A stretch of DNA of 64,000 bases from Candidatus Accumulibacter sp. 66-26. GTDB taxonomy: Bacteria > Pseudomonadota > Gammaproteobacteria > Burkholderiales > Rhodocyclaceae. The position numbers and the translations under genes are program-made. Positions 27,830 to 38,720 of this stretch are shown one piece after another. The DNA is taken from positions 186,001-250,000 of the forward strand of contig MKUH01000019.1 of assembly GCA_001897745.1 (NCBI GenBank). The letters run 5' to 3'. The notes under the pieces are model-generated. The model saw nothing but the letters and a program-made list of their open reading frames with translations. It searched no databases and was not told where the DNA came from. How positions within the stretch are numbered: position 1 is the first letter of the stretch; every line of letters starts with the position of its first letter.

Positions 27830-27849
27830 ATATTAGCAGTAACTAATAT
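27830..27849 (-). promoter_or_regulatory. Inverted repeat over a candidate pcm promoter
   Basis: ATATTAG (27830-27836) and CTAATAT (27843-27849) form a perfect seven-base inverted repeat with a six-base spacer in the AT-rich gap between the RND gene and pcm. Read on the minus strand, TTGCAA and TAATAT are 18 bases apart, with TAATAT inside the repeat, so a repressor site over the -10 is plausible. A second -10-like TATAAT overlaps the RND stop codon at 27875-27870. Confidence 0.4.
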
Positions 27850-27870
27850 ACATTTGCAATCAACGCGGAA

Positions 27871-30800
27871 TTATACCTTAGCCGCTTCGGCCGCCGCGAC
27901 CGGCCTGACGCGATACCACGCCGCGTAGAGCGCCGGCAGGAAGAGCAACGTCAGCAGCGTGGCGACGATCAGACCGCCCATGATGGCCACCGCCATCGGC
28001 CCCCAGAAGACGCTGCGCGTCAGCGGAATCATGGCCAGGATGGCCGCCGCCGCGGTCAGCATGATCGGGCGGAAGCGGCGCACGGTCGAGCCGACGATGG
28101 CCTCCCAGGTCGGCTTGCCGGCCTTTTCGTCCTGCTCGATCTGGTCGACGAGGATCACCGAGTTGCGCATGATCATCCCCGACAGCGCGATCACGCCGAG
28201 GTTGGCGACGAAGCCGAAAGGCACGCGAAAGACGAGCAGCGCGATGGCCACGCCGATCAGCCCGAGCGGCGCCGTGAGCAGGACGAGGAAGGTGCGCCCC
28301 ATGCTCTGCAGCTGGATCATCAGCAGCGTGACGACGCCGAGCAGCATGAGCGGCATCACCGCCTTGATCGACGCCTCGCCCTTGGCCGACTCCTCGGTCG
28401 CGCCGCCGAGCTCGATACGGAAACCGGGCGGCAACGCGGCGCGCACGCCGGCGAGCTGCGGGTCGATCTGCGCCGAAATCACCGGCGCCTGCGTACCGTC
28501 GCGGATATCGGCGCGCACGGTCACCGTCGGCAGGCGGTTGCGCCGCCAGATCAGGCCTTCCTCGAGTTCGTAGTGGATCTTCGCGACCTGCGCCAGCGGC
28601 ACGTAACGGCCGCTCGCCGTCTGCACGTTGATGTCGCCCAGCGCGGCGAGCCTCTGACGCTCGTCGCCGGCGGCGCGCACGACGACGTCGACCAGCTGGT
28701 CGCCCTCGCGCATCTGGGTGACGCTGGTGCCGGCGAGCAGCAGATTGAGCGCCGCGGATAGCTCCTGCGTACTGACGCCGAGCGCCCGCGCTCGGTCCTG
28801 GTCGACTTCGAGGCGGATGGCCTTGCCCATCTCGTTCCAGTCGAAGTTGACGTCCTTGACGTGCGGGTTCGCGCGCATGACGCCGGCCACTTCCTCGGCG
28901 GCCTTGCGCAGGGCGCCGAGATCCTCGCCGGACACGCGGAACTGCACCGGGAAGCCGACCGGCGGTCCGTTCTCGAGGCGCAGCACGCGCGCGCGCAGGC
29001 CGCTCCACTCGCCGTCTTCGGCGGCGAAAATCTTCTCCAGCCGCTGTTTCAGGTCCTCGCGCGCCTCGATGTTCCTGCTGACGACGACGAACTGCGCGAA
29101 GTTGTCGTTGAACAGCTGCTGGTCGAGCGGCAGATAGAAGCGCGGACTGCCGTTGCCGATATAGCTGGAGAAATGCTTCACCGACTTGCTCAGCTCGGGA
29201 TCGGTCAGCAGCAGCTGTTCGACCTTGCGCGCCCGCGCCTCGGTCGCCTTGAGCGAGGCGCCCTGCGGCAGCCAGAGATCGACCAGCAGCTCGTCGCGGC
29301 TCGACGCCGGGAAAAACTGCTTCTGCACGCCGGTCCCGAAGGCGACCAGCGACAGCGCGAAGGCACCGACGGTGGCGCCGATGACGATCCAGCGGTGCGC
29401 CACGCACCACTCGACGCTGGCGCGCACGCGGCGGTAGAAGGGCGTGTCGTAGATGTCGTCGCCGTGCCGCTGCGCCTTGGCCAGCAGCTTCTGCGGATCG
29501 AGCAGCTTGTAGCCGAGGTAGGGCGTGAAGACGACGGCGACGATCCACGAGACGAGCAGAGCGATGGTCACCACGGCGAAGATCGAGAAGGTGTATTCGC
29601 CGGCGCCCGACTTGGCGAAGCCGACCGGCGTGAAGCCGGCCGCCGTGATCAGCGTGCCGGTCAGCATCGGGAAGGCGGTCGAGGTGTAGGCGAAGGTCGC
29701 CGCGCGGAAGCGGTCCCAGCCTTGCTCCATCTTCACGACCATCATCTCGACGGCGATGATCGCGTCGTCCACCAGCAGCCCGAGCGCGATGATCAGCGCG
29801 CCGAGCGAGATGCGCTGCAGATCGATGCCGAAGGCGGCCATCAGCAGGAAGGTGATGGCCAGCACAAGCGGGATCGAGAGCGCGACGACGGTACCGGTGC
29901 GCAGGCCGAGACTGAGGAAGGAAACGGCGAGCACGATGATCACCGCCTCGGCGAGCGAGGACATGAAGAGCGAGATCGACTCGCGCACGATCTGCGGCTG
30001 GTCGGCGACGACGTGGATGTCGAGCCCGGTCGGCAGATCGCGCTGCAGGCGGGCGACTTCGGCGCGCAGGTTCTCGCCGAGATGGATCACGTCGCCGCCC
30101 TTGTTCATGGCGATGGCGATGCCGATCGCATCCTGCCCCTGCACGCGCATGCGCGGCGCCGGCGGATCGGTGAAGCCGCGCCGCACGGTGGCGATGTCGC
30201 CCAGGCGGAACGGGCGCCCGCCGGCCTGGACCGCCAGTTCGCGCACGCTGTCTTCCGAAGCGAAGCTGCCGCTGATGCGCACGCGCAGGCGATCCGACGC
30301 GGTGTCGTAGAAACCGGCCGGCGCCATCGCATTCTGTTTCTGCAGCGCGTCGAAAATCAGCTGCGGACTGATGCCGAGCGTCGCCAGGCGGGTGTGCGAC
30401 AGCTCGACGAAGATCTTGTCGTCCTGCACGCCGATCAGCTCGACCTTCTTCACGTCGGGCACCAGGCGCAGCTCACGCGCGATGCGGTCGGCCTCCTTGC
30501 GCAGGACGCCGATGTCGAAGCCGTCGCCGGTCAGTGCGAAGATGTTGATGAAGGTGTCGCCGAACTCGTCGTTGATGAACGGCCCCTGCACGCCGGCCGG
30601 GAAGGTGTGCTTGATGTCGCCGATCTTCTTGCGCACCTGGTACCAGGCTTCGGGCACTTCCTTCTTCGGCGTGTAGTCCTTGAGCACGATGAAGATCAGC
30701 GATTCGCCGGATTTCGAGCTGGAGCGGATCACGTCCACCCACGGCGTTTCCTGCAGCTTCTTCTCGATGCGCTCGGTCACCTGCAACTCGACCTCGCTCG

Positions 30801-30975
30801 CCGTCGCGCCCGGCCACAGCGTGCGCACGACCATCGCCTTGAAGGTGAAATCCGGGTCTTCCGCCCGCCCGAGCTTGAAGTAGGACAACGCGCCGCCGAG
30901 CATCAGGACGATGATCAGGTAGGCCACCATCGAGCGGTGGCGCAGCGCCCACTCGGAGAGATTCAGATGCGTCAT
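27871..30975 (-). CDS. RND efflux transporter, inner-membrane pump
   Basis: Proton-driven pump of the AcrB/HAE-type RND family. 1034 residues from the ATG at 30975, overlapping the adaptor stop (ATGA); the frame extends further upstream but only across the adaptor gene. A first membrane helix follows MTHLNLSEWALRHR; then come two large periplasmic loops and helix blocks including LGLLVDDAIIAVEMMV, which carries the paired Asp residues of helix 4, and MLTAAAAILAMIPL near the C terminus. LWPGATASEVELQVTERIEK is typical of the porter domain. Substrates cannot be predicted. TolC is encoded 1.1 kb downstream on the same strand. Confidence 0.93.
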   Translation of the reverse strand: MTHLNLSEWALRHRSMVAYLIIVLMLGGALSYFKLGRAEDPDFTFKAMVVRTLWPGATASEVELQVTERIEKKLQETPWVDVIRSSSKSGESLIFIVLKDYTPKKEVPEAWYQVRKKIGDIKHTFPAGVQGPFINDEFGDTFINIFALTGDGFDIGVLRKEADRIARELRLVPDVKKVELIGVQDDKIFVELSHTRLATLGISPQLIFDALQKQNAMAPAGFYDTASDRLRVRISGSFASEDSVRELAVQAGGRPFRLGDIATVRRGFTDPPAPRMRVQGQDAIGIAIAMNKGGDVIHLGENLRAEVARLQRDLPTGLDIHVVADQPQIVRESISLFMSSLAEAVIIVLAVSFLSLGLRTGTVVALSIPLVLAITFLLMAAFGIDLQRISLGALIIALGLLVDDAIIAVEMMVVKMEQGWDRFRAATFAYTSTAFPMLTGTLITAAGFTPVGFAKSGAGEYTFSIFAVVTIALLVSWIVAVVFTPYLGYKLLDPQKLLAKAQRHGDDIYDTPFYRRVRASVEWCVAHRWIVIGATVGAFALSLVAFGTGVQKQFFPASSRDELLVDLWLPQGASLKATEARARKVEQLLLTDPELSKSVKHFSSYIGNGSPRFYLPLDQQLFNDNFAQFVVVSRNIEAREDLKQRLEKIFAAEDGEWSGLRARVLRLENGPPVGFPVQFRVSGEDLGALRKAAEEVAGVMRANPHVKDVNFDWNEMGKAIRLEVDQDRARALGVSTQELSAALNLLLAGTSVTQMREGDQLVDVVVRAAGDERQRLAALGDINVQTASGRYVPLAQVAKIHYELEEGLIWRRNRLPTVTVRADIRDGTQAPVISAQIDPQLAGVRAALPPGFRIELGGATEESAKGEASIKAVMPLMLLGVVTLLMIQLQSMGRTFLVLLTAPLGLIGVAIALLVFRVPFGFVANLGVIALSGMIMRNSVILVDQIEQDEKAGKPTWEAIVGSTVRRFRPIMLTAAAAILAMIPLTRSVFWGPMAVAIMGGLIVATLLTLLFLPALYAAWYRVRPVAAAEAAKV

Positions 30976-32060
30976 TGGGCGGCGGGAGCGATAGCGGTTG
31001 CGGGAGCAGTGGAGGCCGCGGCCGCGACCTTGATCTTCTCGCCTGCCGCGAGCTTGTGCACGCCGGCGACGACGATGCGTTCGCCGGACTTGACCCCGGC
31101 CCGCAAGGTCGCCGAACGCTCGCCGTAGGCGGCGACATCGACGGGGCGCAAGGCGACCGTCTGCGCGGCATCGACCACCCACAGCGCCGGTTTGCCGTCC
31201 TGCTGGAAGAGCGCCGTCAGCGGCACCGCGAGCAGGCCGTCGGTACGCGACGCCTCTGCGAAGCGCACGTTGGCGGTCATCCCGAGCAGCACGCGGGCGT
31301 CCGGCTCGCGCAGCGCGACGCGCGCCGCGTAGGTGCGCGTCGCCGGGTCGGCGACCGCCGCCAGCTCGCGCAGCACGCCCGCGTAGTTCGCGCCGCCGTC
31401 GGCCCACAGCGCGACGTCGGCATTCGCCCCGGCGCGCAGACCCGACACCCGCGATTCCGGAACGGCGATCGCGACTTCGAGCGTATCGGGCCGCGCGACG
31501 CGCAGCACGGTCTGCCCGGCCGCCACGACCTGCCCGACCTCGGCCGCGACCTGCGCGACGACGCCGGCCTGCTCGGCACGCAGCACCGTGTAGGCACTCT
31601 GGTTGCGCGCCAGATCGGCCTGCGCACGTGCCGATTTCAGCGTCGTTTCCCTGGCGTCGAGCGCGGCCTGGCTGACGAAGTTCTGCCGGCGCAGTTCGCG
31701 GAAGCGCTTCGCCTCGGCCTCGGCCAGCGTCAGCTGGGCATCGGCCGCAGCGAGCGACAGCGCCGTGTCGACCGGATCGAGGCGCGCCAGCACGTCGCCG
31801 GCCTTGACCTGCGCCCCGGCATCGACGAGGCGCGCGCTGACCTTTCCGGGGATGCGGAAGCCGAGCGGCGTCTCGTAGCGCGAGCGCACTTCGCCGGCGT
31901 AAACGAGCGCGCCCTGCCCGGCGCTTTCGCCGACGACCTGCGTGAGTACCGGGCGCGGCGGCTCGGGCGGCGGCGGCACCTTGCCGCAGGCAGCGAGAGC
32001 AAAGGCGGCCGGGGCCAGAAAGAGCAGGGCGGCCTGCCTTGAATTGAATTGAAACGTCAT
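30972..32060 (-). CDS. RND periplasmic adaptor (membrane fusion) lipoprotein
   Basis: Bridges the RND pump to TolC. 362 residues from the ATG at 32060: a lipoprotein signal with lipobox LAAC, Cys25 the likely lipidated residue. A barrel-sandwich hybrid domain (GFRIPGKVSARLVDAGAQV... KAGDVLARLDP) encloses a coiled-coil hairpin of about 80 residues, followed by beta-barrel and membrane-proximal domains (VPLTALFQQDGKPALWVV). It overlaps tetR by four bases and the pump by four bases, giving one tetR-adaptor-pump operon. Confidence 0.92.
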   Translation of the reverse strand: MTFQFNSRQAALLFLAPAAFALAACGKVPPPPEPPRPVLTQVVGESAGQGALVYAGEVRSRYETPLGFRIPGKVSARLVDAGAQVKAGDVLARLDPVDTALSLAAADAQLTLAEAEAKRFRELRRQNFVSQAALDARETTLKSARAQADLARNQSAYTVLRAEQAGVVAQVAAEVGQVVAAGQTVLRVARPDTLEVAIAVPESRVSGLRAGANADVALWADGGANYAGVLRELAAVADPATRTYAARVALREPDARVLLGMTANVRFAEASRTDGLLAVPLTALFQQDGKPALWVVDAAQTVALRPVDVAAYGERSATLRAGVKSGERIVVAGVHKLAAGEKIKVAAAASTAPATAIAPAAQ

Positions 32061-32800
32061 GCCTCGCCTCCTTGCGAGCCGGCCCCGGCGGGGCTTTCTT
32101 CGGGGCGCCCCCCGAGGGGACTTCCTTCCGGGCGCAGTCCGCGCACCAGCAGATCGAAATGGGTCGTCAGATAGCGCTGCGGATCGCTCTCCGTGCCGCA
32201 GAAACACAGCGAATACTTCCAGATGACGAGCATCAGGAGCGGCGCGATGATCACGTCGATCACCGTCTCGACGTCGAGCGGGCGGAACTCGCCGGACGCC
32301 ACGCCGCGCAGCAGGGCGGCGCGCAGCAGCGCGCGGCCGCGCACGATCACCTTGTCGTGGTAGTACTGCGCGATGTCGGGGAAATTGCGCGACTCCGAGA
32401 TCACCAGCTTGGGAATGCCGGCCAGCCGGGTTCCGCCGATCTGCTCCCACCAGCCGAACAGCAGTTCGCGCAGCAGCTCGGCCGCCGAACCGTCGAAATC
32501 GGCGATGCGCTCCTCGGCCGCGACCATGTGCGGCACGATGCCCTCCTCGACGGCGGCGTTGAAAAGCGCCTCCTTGCTGTCGAAGTAGAGGTACAGCGTC
32601 CCTTTCGACACGCCGGCGCGTTTCGCCACGTCGTCGAGACGCGTCGCGGCAAAACCTTTCTCGACGAAGAGCTCGAGCGCCGCCGCGGTCAATTCGGACG
32701 GACGCGCGTCCTTGCGCCGCCGGCGCGGCCCGGAGGCGGCAACGGCAGCGGGAGCCTCGACGGGGGCGAGGGACTTTTCGGGTACGGCGGGGGGACGCAT
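32057..32800 (-). CDS. TetR/AcrR-family repressor of the RND operon
   Basis: 247 residues. Helix-turn-helix in the N-terminal third: ATRLDDVAKRAGVSKGTLYLYF, preceded by a basic RRRRKDAR stretch. The C-terminal ligand domain (GWWEQIGGTRLAGIPKL, VIDVIIAPLLMLVIWKYSL) is of the AcrR C-terminal type. I use the ATG at 32800; a GTG at 32809 is the alternative. First gene of the operon, with a perfect palindrome just upstream, so it probably represses itself and the pump. Confidence 0.88.
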   Translation of the reverse strand: MRPPAVPEKSLAPVEAPAAVAASGPRRRRKDARPSELTAAALELFVEKGFAATRLDDVAKRAGVSKGTLYLYFDSKEALFNAAVEEGIVPHMVAAEERIADFDGSAAELLRELLFGWWEQIGGTRLAGIPKLVISESRNFPDIAQYYHDKVIVRGRALLRAALLRGVASGEFRPLDVETVIDVIIAPLLMLVIWKYSLCFCGTESDPQRYLTTHFDLLVRGLRPEGSPLGGRPEESPAGAGSQGGEA

Positions 32801-32815
32801 CGAGGGCACCTACTG

Positions 32816-32829
32816 ACTGACCGGTCAGT
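32816..32829 (-). promoter_or_regulatory. Likely TetR operator, 14-base perfect palindrome
   Basis: ACTGACCGGTCAGT is exactly its own reverse complement and lies 16 bases before the tetR ATG. An extra ACTGAC half-copy precedes it (32812-32817). Palindromes of this form are common TetR/AcrR-type operators. Binding would cover the start of the tetR-adaptor-pump transcript. Confidence 0.65.
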
Positions 32830-32902
32830 AATGTATCGATTCGAAAAATGAAAGTCAATCGGCGTTTTCACCTGTCATCGCCCCGATTTGTCCTCGCCAT
32901 TC

Positions 32903-33394
32903 TCAACCCGCTGGCGCTGCCGGACGGGCACGCCAGACGGCGACCTGGCGGCTCGCGTCGACCCGCCCGAGCAGCGCGCCGTCGGCGTCGAACAGGGCAA
33001 CGCCGTCGTCCTCGAGGCGCAAGGCCGCCACGTTGCGCGCGTCGAGCGGTACGCGCTTGCGCAGGGCCAGCCCGTCGGCGGCATGGACATCGATGCTGTC
33101 GCGACCGAGCACCCACAGCAGCCCGCGCCCGGCATCGAGCTGCAGGTCGAGCACCGCGGCGCGGGAGAACGGCGCGCTCAGCGCAACCCGCACCGGTGCG
33201 CCGCCGCCGATCAGAAAAGCGTTGACGCTGCCGACCCGCTCGTCGGCGATGAAAACCATGCGCTTTTCCGGCCATTCGGCAACGATCTGGCGCGCCATCC
33301 CACGCTCTTCCGGAAGGCAGGCGGCAAGCAGCGGCAGCGCCAGCAGAAGCAGATGGAGCAGCGGCCGGCGCTGGCGAACGAACGATGCAATCAC
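32903..33394 (-). CDS. Hypothetical lipoprotein
   Basis: 163 residues from a GTG at 33394 with GGGGAG six bases upstream. A hydrophobic signal (PLLHLLLLALPLLAAC) ends in lipobox LAAC, so it is probably lipid-anchored at Cys26. The mature part has repeated short beta-strand-like units (FIADERVGSVNAFLI, LLWVLGRDSIDVHAADG, GVALFDADGALLGRVD), suggesting a partial beta-propeller-like surface protein; I recognise no named family. Its end faces the tetR operator region across 73 bases and its start diverges from the MocR-type gene. Confidence 0.6.
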   Translation of the reverse strand: MIASFVRQRRPLLHLLLLALPLLAACLPEERGMARQIVAEWPEKRMVFIADERVGSVNAFLIGGGAPVRVALSAPFSRAAVLDLQLDAGRGLLWVLGRDSIDVHAADGLALRKRVPLDARNVAALRLEDDGVALFDADGALLGRVDASRQVAVWRARPAAPAG

Positions 33395-33490
33395 GACGAT
33401 CTCCCCAGAATCAATTGACTGAGGGAAGACAATACCGGACACTTTTCGGACACTACAGATACACATTGGCGGGTAAACCCGCGTGCTGTA

Positions 33491-33516
33491 CCGGTCCAGA
33501 AACCGATACGGACCGG
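33491..33516. promoter_or_regulatory. Inverted repeat in the lipoprotein/MocR divergent region
   Basis: CCGGTCC (33491-33497) and its reverse complement GGACCGG (33510-33516) are separated by 12 bases, 63 bases before the MocR-type ATG. It could be an operator for that regulator or an mRNA hairpin; the sequence alone does not decide. Confidence 0.3.
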
Positions 33517-33578
33517 CGCGCCGGCCGGACGCCCTGCCGCCCCCGGACACCAGGGAAAGACCGAGAAAGGAAAGCGGC

Positions 33579-34988
33579 ATGCTGCAACTGAGTCTGGATA
33601 CCGCGTCGGAAACCGCCCTGCCGCTCGTCGACCAGATCGTCGGCGGCATCCGCGCGCGCATCGACGACCGCGTGCTGCGCCCCGGCGTGCGCCTGCCGCC
33701 GATCCGCGGCTTCGCCGCGCAACACGAGATCAGCCGCTTCACGGTCGTCGAGGCGTACGACCGCCTGGTCGCCCTGGGCTACCTGCAGTCCCGGCGCGGC
33801 TCCGGCTTCTACGTCGCGCCGCGGCACGGCGCGCCGGCCGTCGAACAGCGCAGCGGCGAGATCGAGCGCGCCTTCGACAACGCCGGCGTCCTGCACCAGA
33901 GCCTCGAGGATACGAGCGGACGCCTCAAGGTCGGCGTGGGCTGGCTGCCGCCCGACTGGCTCGACGAAGACGGCGTGCGCCGCAATATCCGCGCGCTGGC
34001 GCGCCGCAGCGACACCAAGGTGGTCAGCTACGGCACGCCGCAGGGCTACCGACCGCTGCGCGAACAGATCGAGCTGCGCCTTGCCGACCTGGGCATCGGC
34101 GCGCGCGCCGGCCAGGTCGTGCTGACGCACGGCGCGACGCAGGCGCTCGACATCGTCGCGCGCTACCTGTTGAAGGCCGGAGACAGCGTCTTCGTCGACG
34201 ATCCCGGCTACTGGAACCTGTTCGCCAACCTGCGCCTGTACGGCGTGAATCTAATCGGCGTGCCGCGCACGGCGGACGGCCCCGATCCCGAAGCGCTCGA
34301 AAAGCTGCTCGCCGAGCACCGCCCGAAGGCTTTCTTCACGCACTCGGTACTGCACAATCCGACCGCGTCCAGCCTCTCGCCGGCGACCGCCTTCCGCGTC
34401 CTGCAGTTGGCGGAAAAGCACGACTTCCTGATCGTCGAGGACGACACCTACGCCGACTTCCATCCCGGACCGGCGACGCGCCTGGCGCAGCTCGATCAGC
34501 TGCGCCGCGTCATCTACGTGGGCAGTTTCTCCAAAACGCTGTCGGCCAGCCTGCGCGTCGGCTTCCTCGCCTGCGCGCCGGAACTCGCCGCCGCGCTGAC
34601 CGACGTCAAGATCGTCGGCTGCGTATCGACGTCGGAATTCGCCGAACGGCTCGTTTACCTGATGCTTACCGAAGGCCACTACCGCAAGCTGCTGGACCGT
34701 CTCCAGCGGCGTCTGGCGCAGGCCACCGAACACAGCTTGCGCCTGCTCGAACGCGTCGGCCTGTCGGTCTACGCCGAGCCGAAGGGCGGCATGTTCGTGT
34801 GGGCCGCGGCGCCGGGCAGCTCCGACTCGGCGCGGCTCGCCGGACAGGCTTCGGCCGCCGGCATCATGCTCGCCCCGGGGCATATCTTCAGCCCGCAGAT
34901 GCAGGCCTCGCCGTGGCTGCGCTTCAACGTCGCCTACGCGCTCGACCCGCGTCTGGAGCGCTTCCTCGGCTCGACCCTCGGCCGCTGA
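33579..34988 (+). CDS. MocR-family regulator (GntR wHTH fused to aminotransferase-like domain)
   Basis: 469 residues from the ATG at 33579, with AAAGGA upstream. Residues about 10-85 form a GntR winged helix (LRPGVRLPPIRGFAAQHEISRFTVVEAYDRL, GYLQSRRGSGFYV). The remainder is a fold-type I aminotransferase-like domain with TPQGYRPLREQI, VFVDDPGYWN, HNPTASSLSP and the PLP lysine Lys319 in VGSFSKTLSASLRVGF. Such proteins usually regulate a neighbouring gene in response to PLP or an amino compound; here neither the divergent lipoprotein nor the downstream convergent carbonic anhydrase gives a clear target. Confidence 0.9.
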   Translation: MLQLSLDTASETALPLVDQIVGGIRARIDDRVLRPGVRLPPIRGFAAQHEISRFTVVEAYDRLVALGYLQSRRGSGFYVAPRHGAPAVEQRSGEIERAFDNAGVLHQSLEDTSGRLKVGVGWLPPDWLDEDGVRRNIRALARRSDTKVVSYGTPQGYRPLREQIELRLADLGIGARAGQVVLTHGATQALDIVARYLLKAGDSVFVDDPGYWNLFANLRLYGVNLIGVPRTADGPDPEALEKLLAEHRPKAFFTHSVLHNPTASSLSPATAFRVLQLAEKHDFLIVEDDTYADFHPGPATRLAQLDQLRRVIYVGSFSKTLSASLRVGFLACAPELAAALTDVKIVGCVSTSEFAERLVYLMLTEGHYRKLLDRLQRRLAQATEHSLRLLERVGLSVYAEPKGGMFVWAAAPGSSDSARLAGQASAAGIMLAPGHIFSPQMQASPWLRFNVAYALDPRLERFLGSTLGR

Positions 34989-35021
34989 GCGGTACTGCGG
35001 CGCCCCGGCGCGGCGCGAAGG

Positions 35022-36296
35022 TCAGCGCGACTCCTTGATCAGGCGCCCGAAGGACGGCTGCACCGGGCGCGCGTTGTTGCGGTAGAAGCGCGCGAAGATC
35101 GCCATCTGCTCGGGCGACATCTGCTGCGGCGTCTTGAGCACCAGCCAGAGCACGCCTTCCGAGCAGGGCGGCGTCGTCAGCGAACCCATGTAGGTGTAGT
35201 ACTGGCGGCTCTCGGGCAGCAGCTGGGCAAGGTCGATGGCGACGCCGGGCGGCATCACGTCCTCGTTGCGTTCAAGCGGCAGGTTGTTCCATATCGCCTG
35301 GATCAGCGGGTGCTCCTGGCCGCGCTCGAGCAGCACGGCGACCACCGCCAGGCGGCCGTCCTCGGCCTTGTGCACGAGATGCGCGACCATCTCGAAGCTC
35401 TTGCCGTTGATGCGCTCCTCGGACGGGCGGTGGAAGTGGAACTGGAGCAGATCGTAGCGCTTGCCGAGCAGGGTGATGCTGCTGCCGCCGCCGACCGTCA
35501 CCTGAATGGTGTGGCCGTTGTCGACGACGCGGAACGGCGACGCCCGATAGTTGAACTGGATCGGTTCGAGGTCGACGCCGATGCCATCGCGGATATCGAT
35601 CGGCGACTGGCGCTTGCCGCTGGCGCAGGTCGCGTACTCGGGCTTGAGCTTGCCCCAGTGATCGGGGCCGCCGTCGCCGTCGTAGGCCCAACGCACGTCG
35701 GCGGCGGGCTTTGCCGCGGGCGCCTGGGCGCGCGCCGGGGCGGATGCCGGCGGCGCCGGCCGCGGCCGGACCGGGCGCGGTTCGCCCGCCCCCGCCCGCT
35801 TCAACTCGCGCTCCACCAGTTCCTCGTTGGCCTTGCGCAGCTCGCCTGCCGCCGCGCTCACCTTGCTGGCGGTCCGCCCCGCCGCGCGCTGCGCCTCGAT
35901 GCCCGGTTGCGGCCGGCACACTTCGCGCAGCAGGCGGTCGTCGAGCGAGCCCGAGCGCACCGGCATGTCGATCTGCGCCTTGACGTCCTCCTCCCGCAAC
36001 AGCTCGCCCTCCTCCCGGAAATACGAGCGCTTGACCGTGGCGTAGGTGCGCGCGTTGCAGTCGTAGCGGCTGAGCGCCTCGATGATGCGGTACGAGGACG
36101 CCGTGCGCGCGTCGGTGATCGGGCGGTCGAGCACGATGCGGCCGAGCGCGAACAGCTTGCCGCCTTCGTCCTTCTTGATGCTGGAACGGTCGATTTCGAT
36201 GCGCTTGCCCTGTTCGGCCGACAGCGTTTGCCAGGCCGCCGAGGCCGCGGCGGGAAGCAGGGCGGCGCCCAGCACGAGCAGAACGGGAATGCGCAT
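35022..36296 (-). CDS. Exported two-domain protein with C-terminal alpha-carbonic anhydrase
   Basis: 424 residues from the ATG at 36296 (AAGGA upstream). After a signal peptide (MRIPVLLVLGAALLPAAASA) there is an N-terminal domain of about 110 residues (WQTLSAEQGKRIEIDRSSI, RYDCNARTYATVKRSYF) like surface-adhesin-E-type domains, then an Ala/Pro-rich linker (about 145-200), then an alpha-class carbonic anhydrase. Zinc ligands are His287, His289 and His306 (QFHFHRPSEERINGKSFE, AHLVHK), with TTPPCSEGVLWLV and RQSPIDI also present. It should interconvert CO2 and bicarbonate in the periplasm. The added N-terminal domain is unusual for the family, whose bacterial members are normally about 220-250 residues. 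Confidence 0.85.
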   Translation of the reverse strand: MRIPVLLVLGAALLPAAASAAWQTLSAEQGKRIEIDRSSIKKDEGGKLFALGRIVLDRPITDARTASSYRIIEALSRYDCNARTYATVKRSYFREEGELLREEDVKAQIDMPVRSGSLDDRLLREVCRPQPGIEAQRAAGRTASKVSAAAGELRKANEELVERELKRAGAGEPRPVRPRPAPPASAPARAQAPAAKPAADVRWAYDGDGGPDHWGKLKPEYATCASGKRQSPIDIRDGIGVDLEPIQFNYRASPFRVVDNGHTIQVTVGGGSSITLLGKRYDLLQFHFHRPSEERINGKSFEMVAHLVHKAEDGRLAVVAVLLERGQEHPLIQAIWNNLPLERNEDVMPPGVAIDLAQLLPESRQYYTYMGSLTTPPCSEGVLWLVLKTPQQMSPEQMAIFARFYRNNARPVQPSFGRLIKESR

Positions 36297-36429
36297 GAAC
36301 GGAGTTCCTTGGAATGTTTTTCTCGTCATCTGTCGAAGAACGGACGCGATGCACGAAACTTTAGCCGTATTTCCGCCGGCCCCGCCGCGCCATTCTTGCC
36401 AAGGCCCCGACTATCCAGTAACTTCGCGG

Positions 36430-38559
<2,130 letters not shown>

Positions 38560-38591
38560 GGCACCGGCGCCCGCGGCGCCATCCCATGGCA

Positions 38592-38616
38592 GGGGCCGCC
38601 CAGCGGCCCCTTTTTT
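38592..38616 (+). terminator. Rho-independent terminator of thiC
   Basis: GGGGCCGC (38592-38599), loop CCA, and GCGGCCCC (38603-38610) form a perfect eight-pair GC stem, followed directly by six Ts (38611-38616). It lies 33 bases after the thiC stop. Confidence 0.92.
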
Positions 38617-38671
38617 CTTGCCCGCCGTCCGGGCGATGACGAATGCACGCGGTCCCTCGCCGCTTCTGCGG

Positions 38672-38677
38672 TAGAAT
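38672..38677 (+). promoter_or_regulatory. Candidate -10 element for the solute-binding protein gene
   Basis: TAGAAT 43 bases before the GTG start, right after the thiC terminator. No convincing -35 hexamer at the standard distance. Confidence 0.35.
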
Positions 38678-38720
38678 CCCCGCCCTATGACTTTCGTCTT
38701 AACAACGACTTGAGCGCACC

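Noticed and set aside
28861-31128. Open frame of 755 codons opposite the RND pump and adaptor
   Set aside because: Its composition (His, Asp, Arg, Val repeats) is that of an antisense reading, and it spans two real genes.
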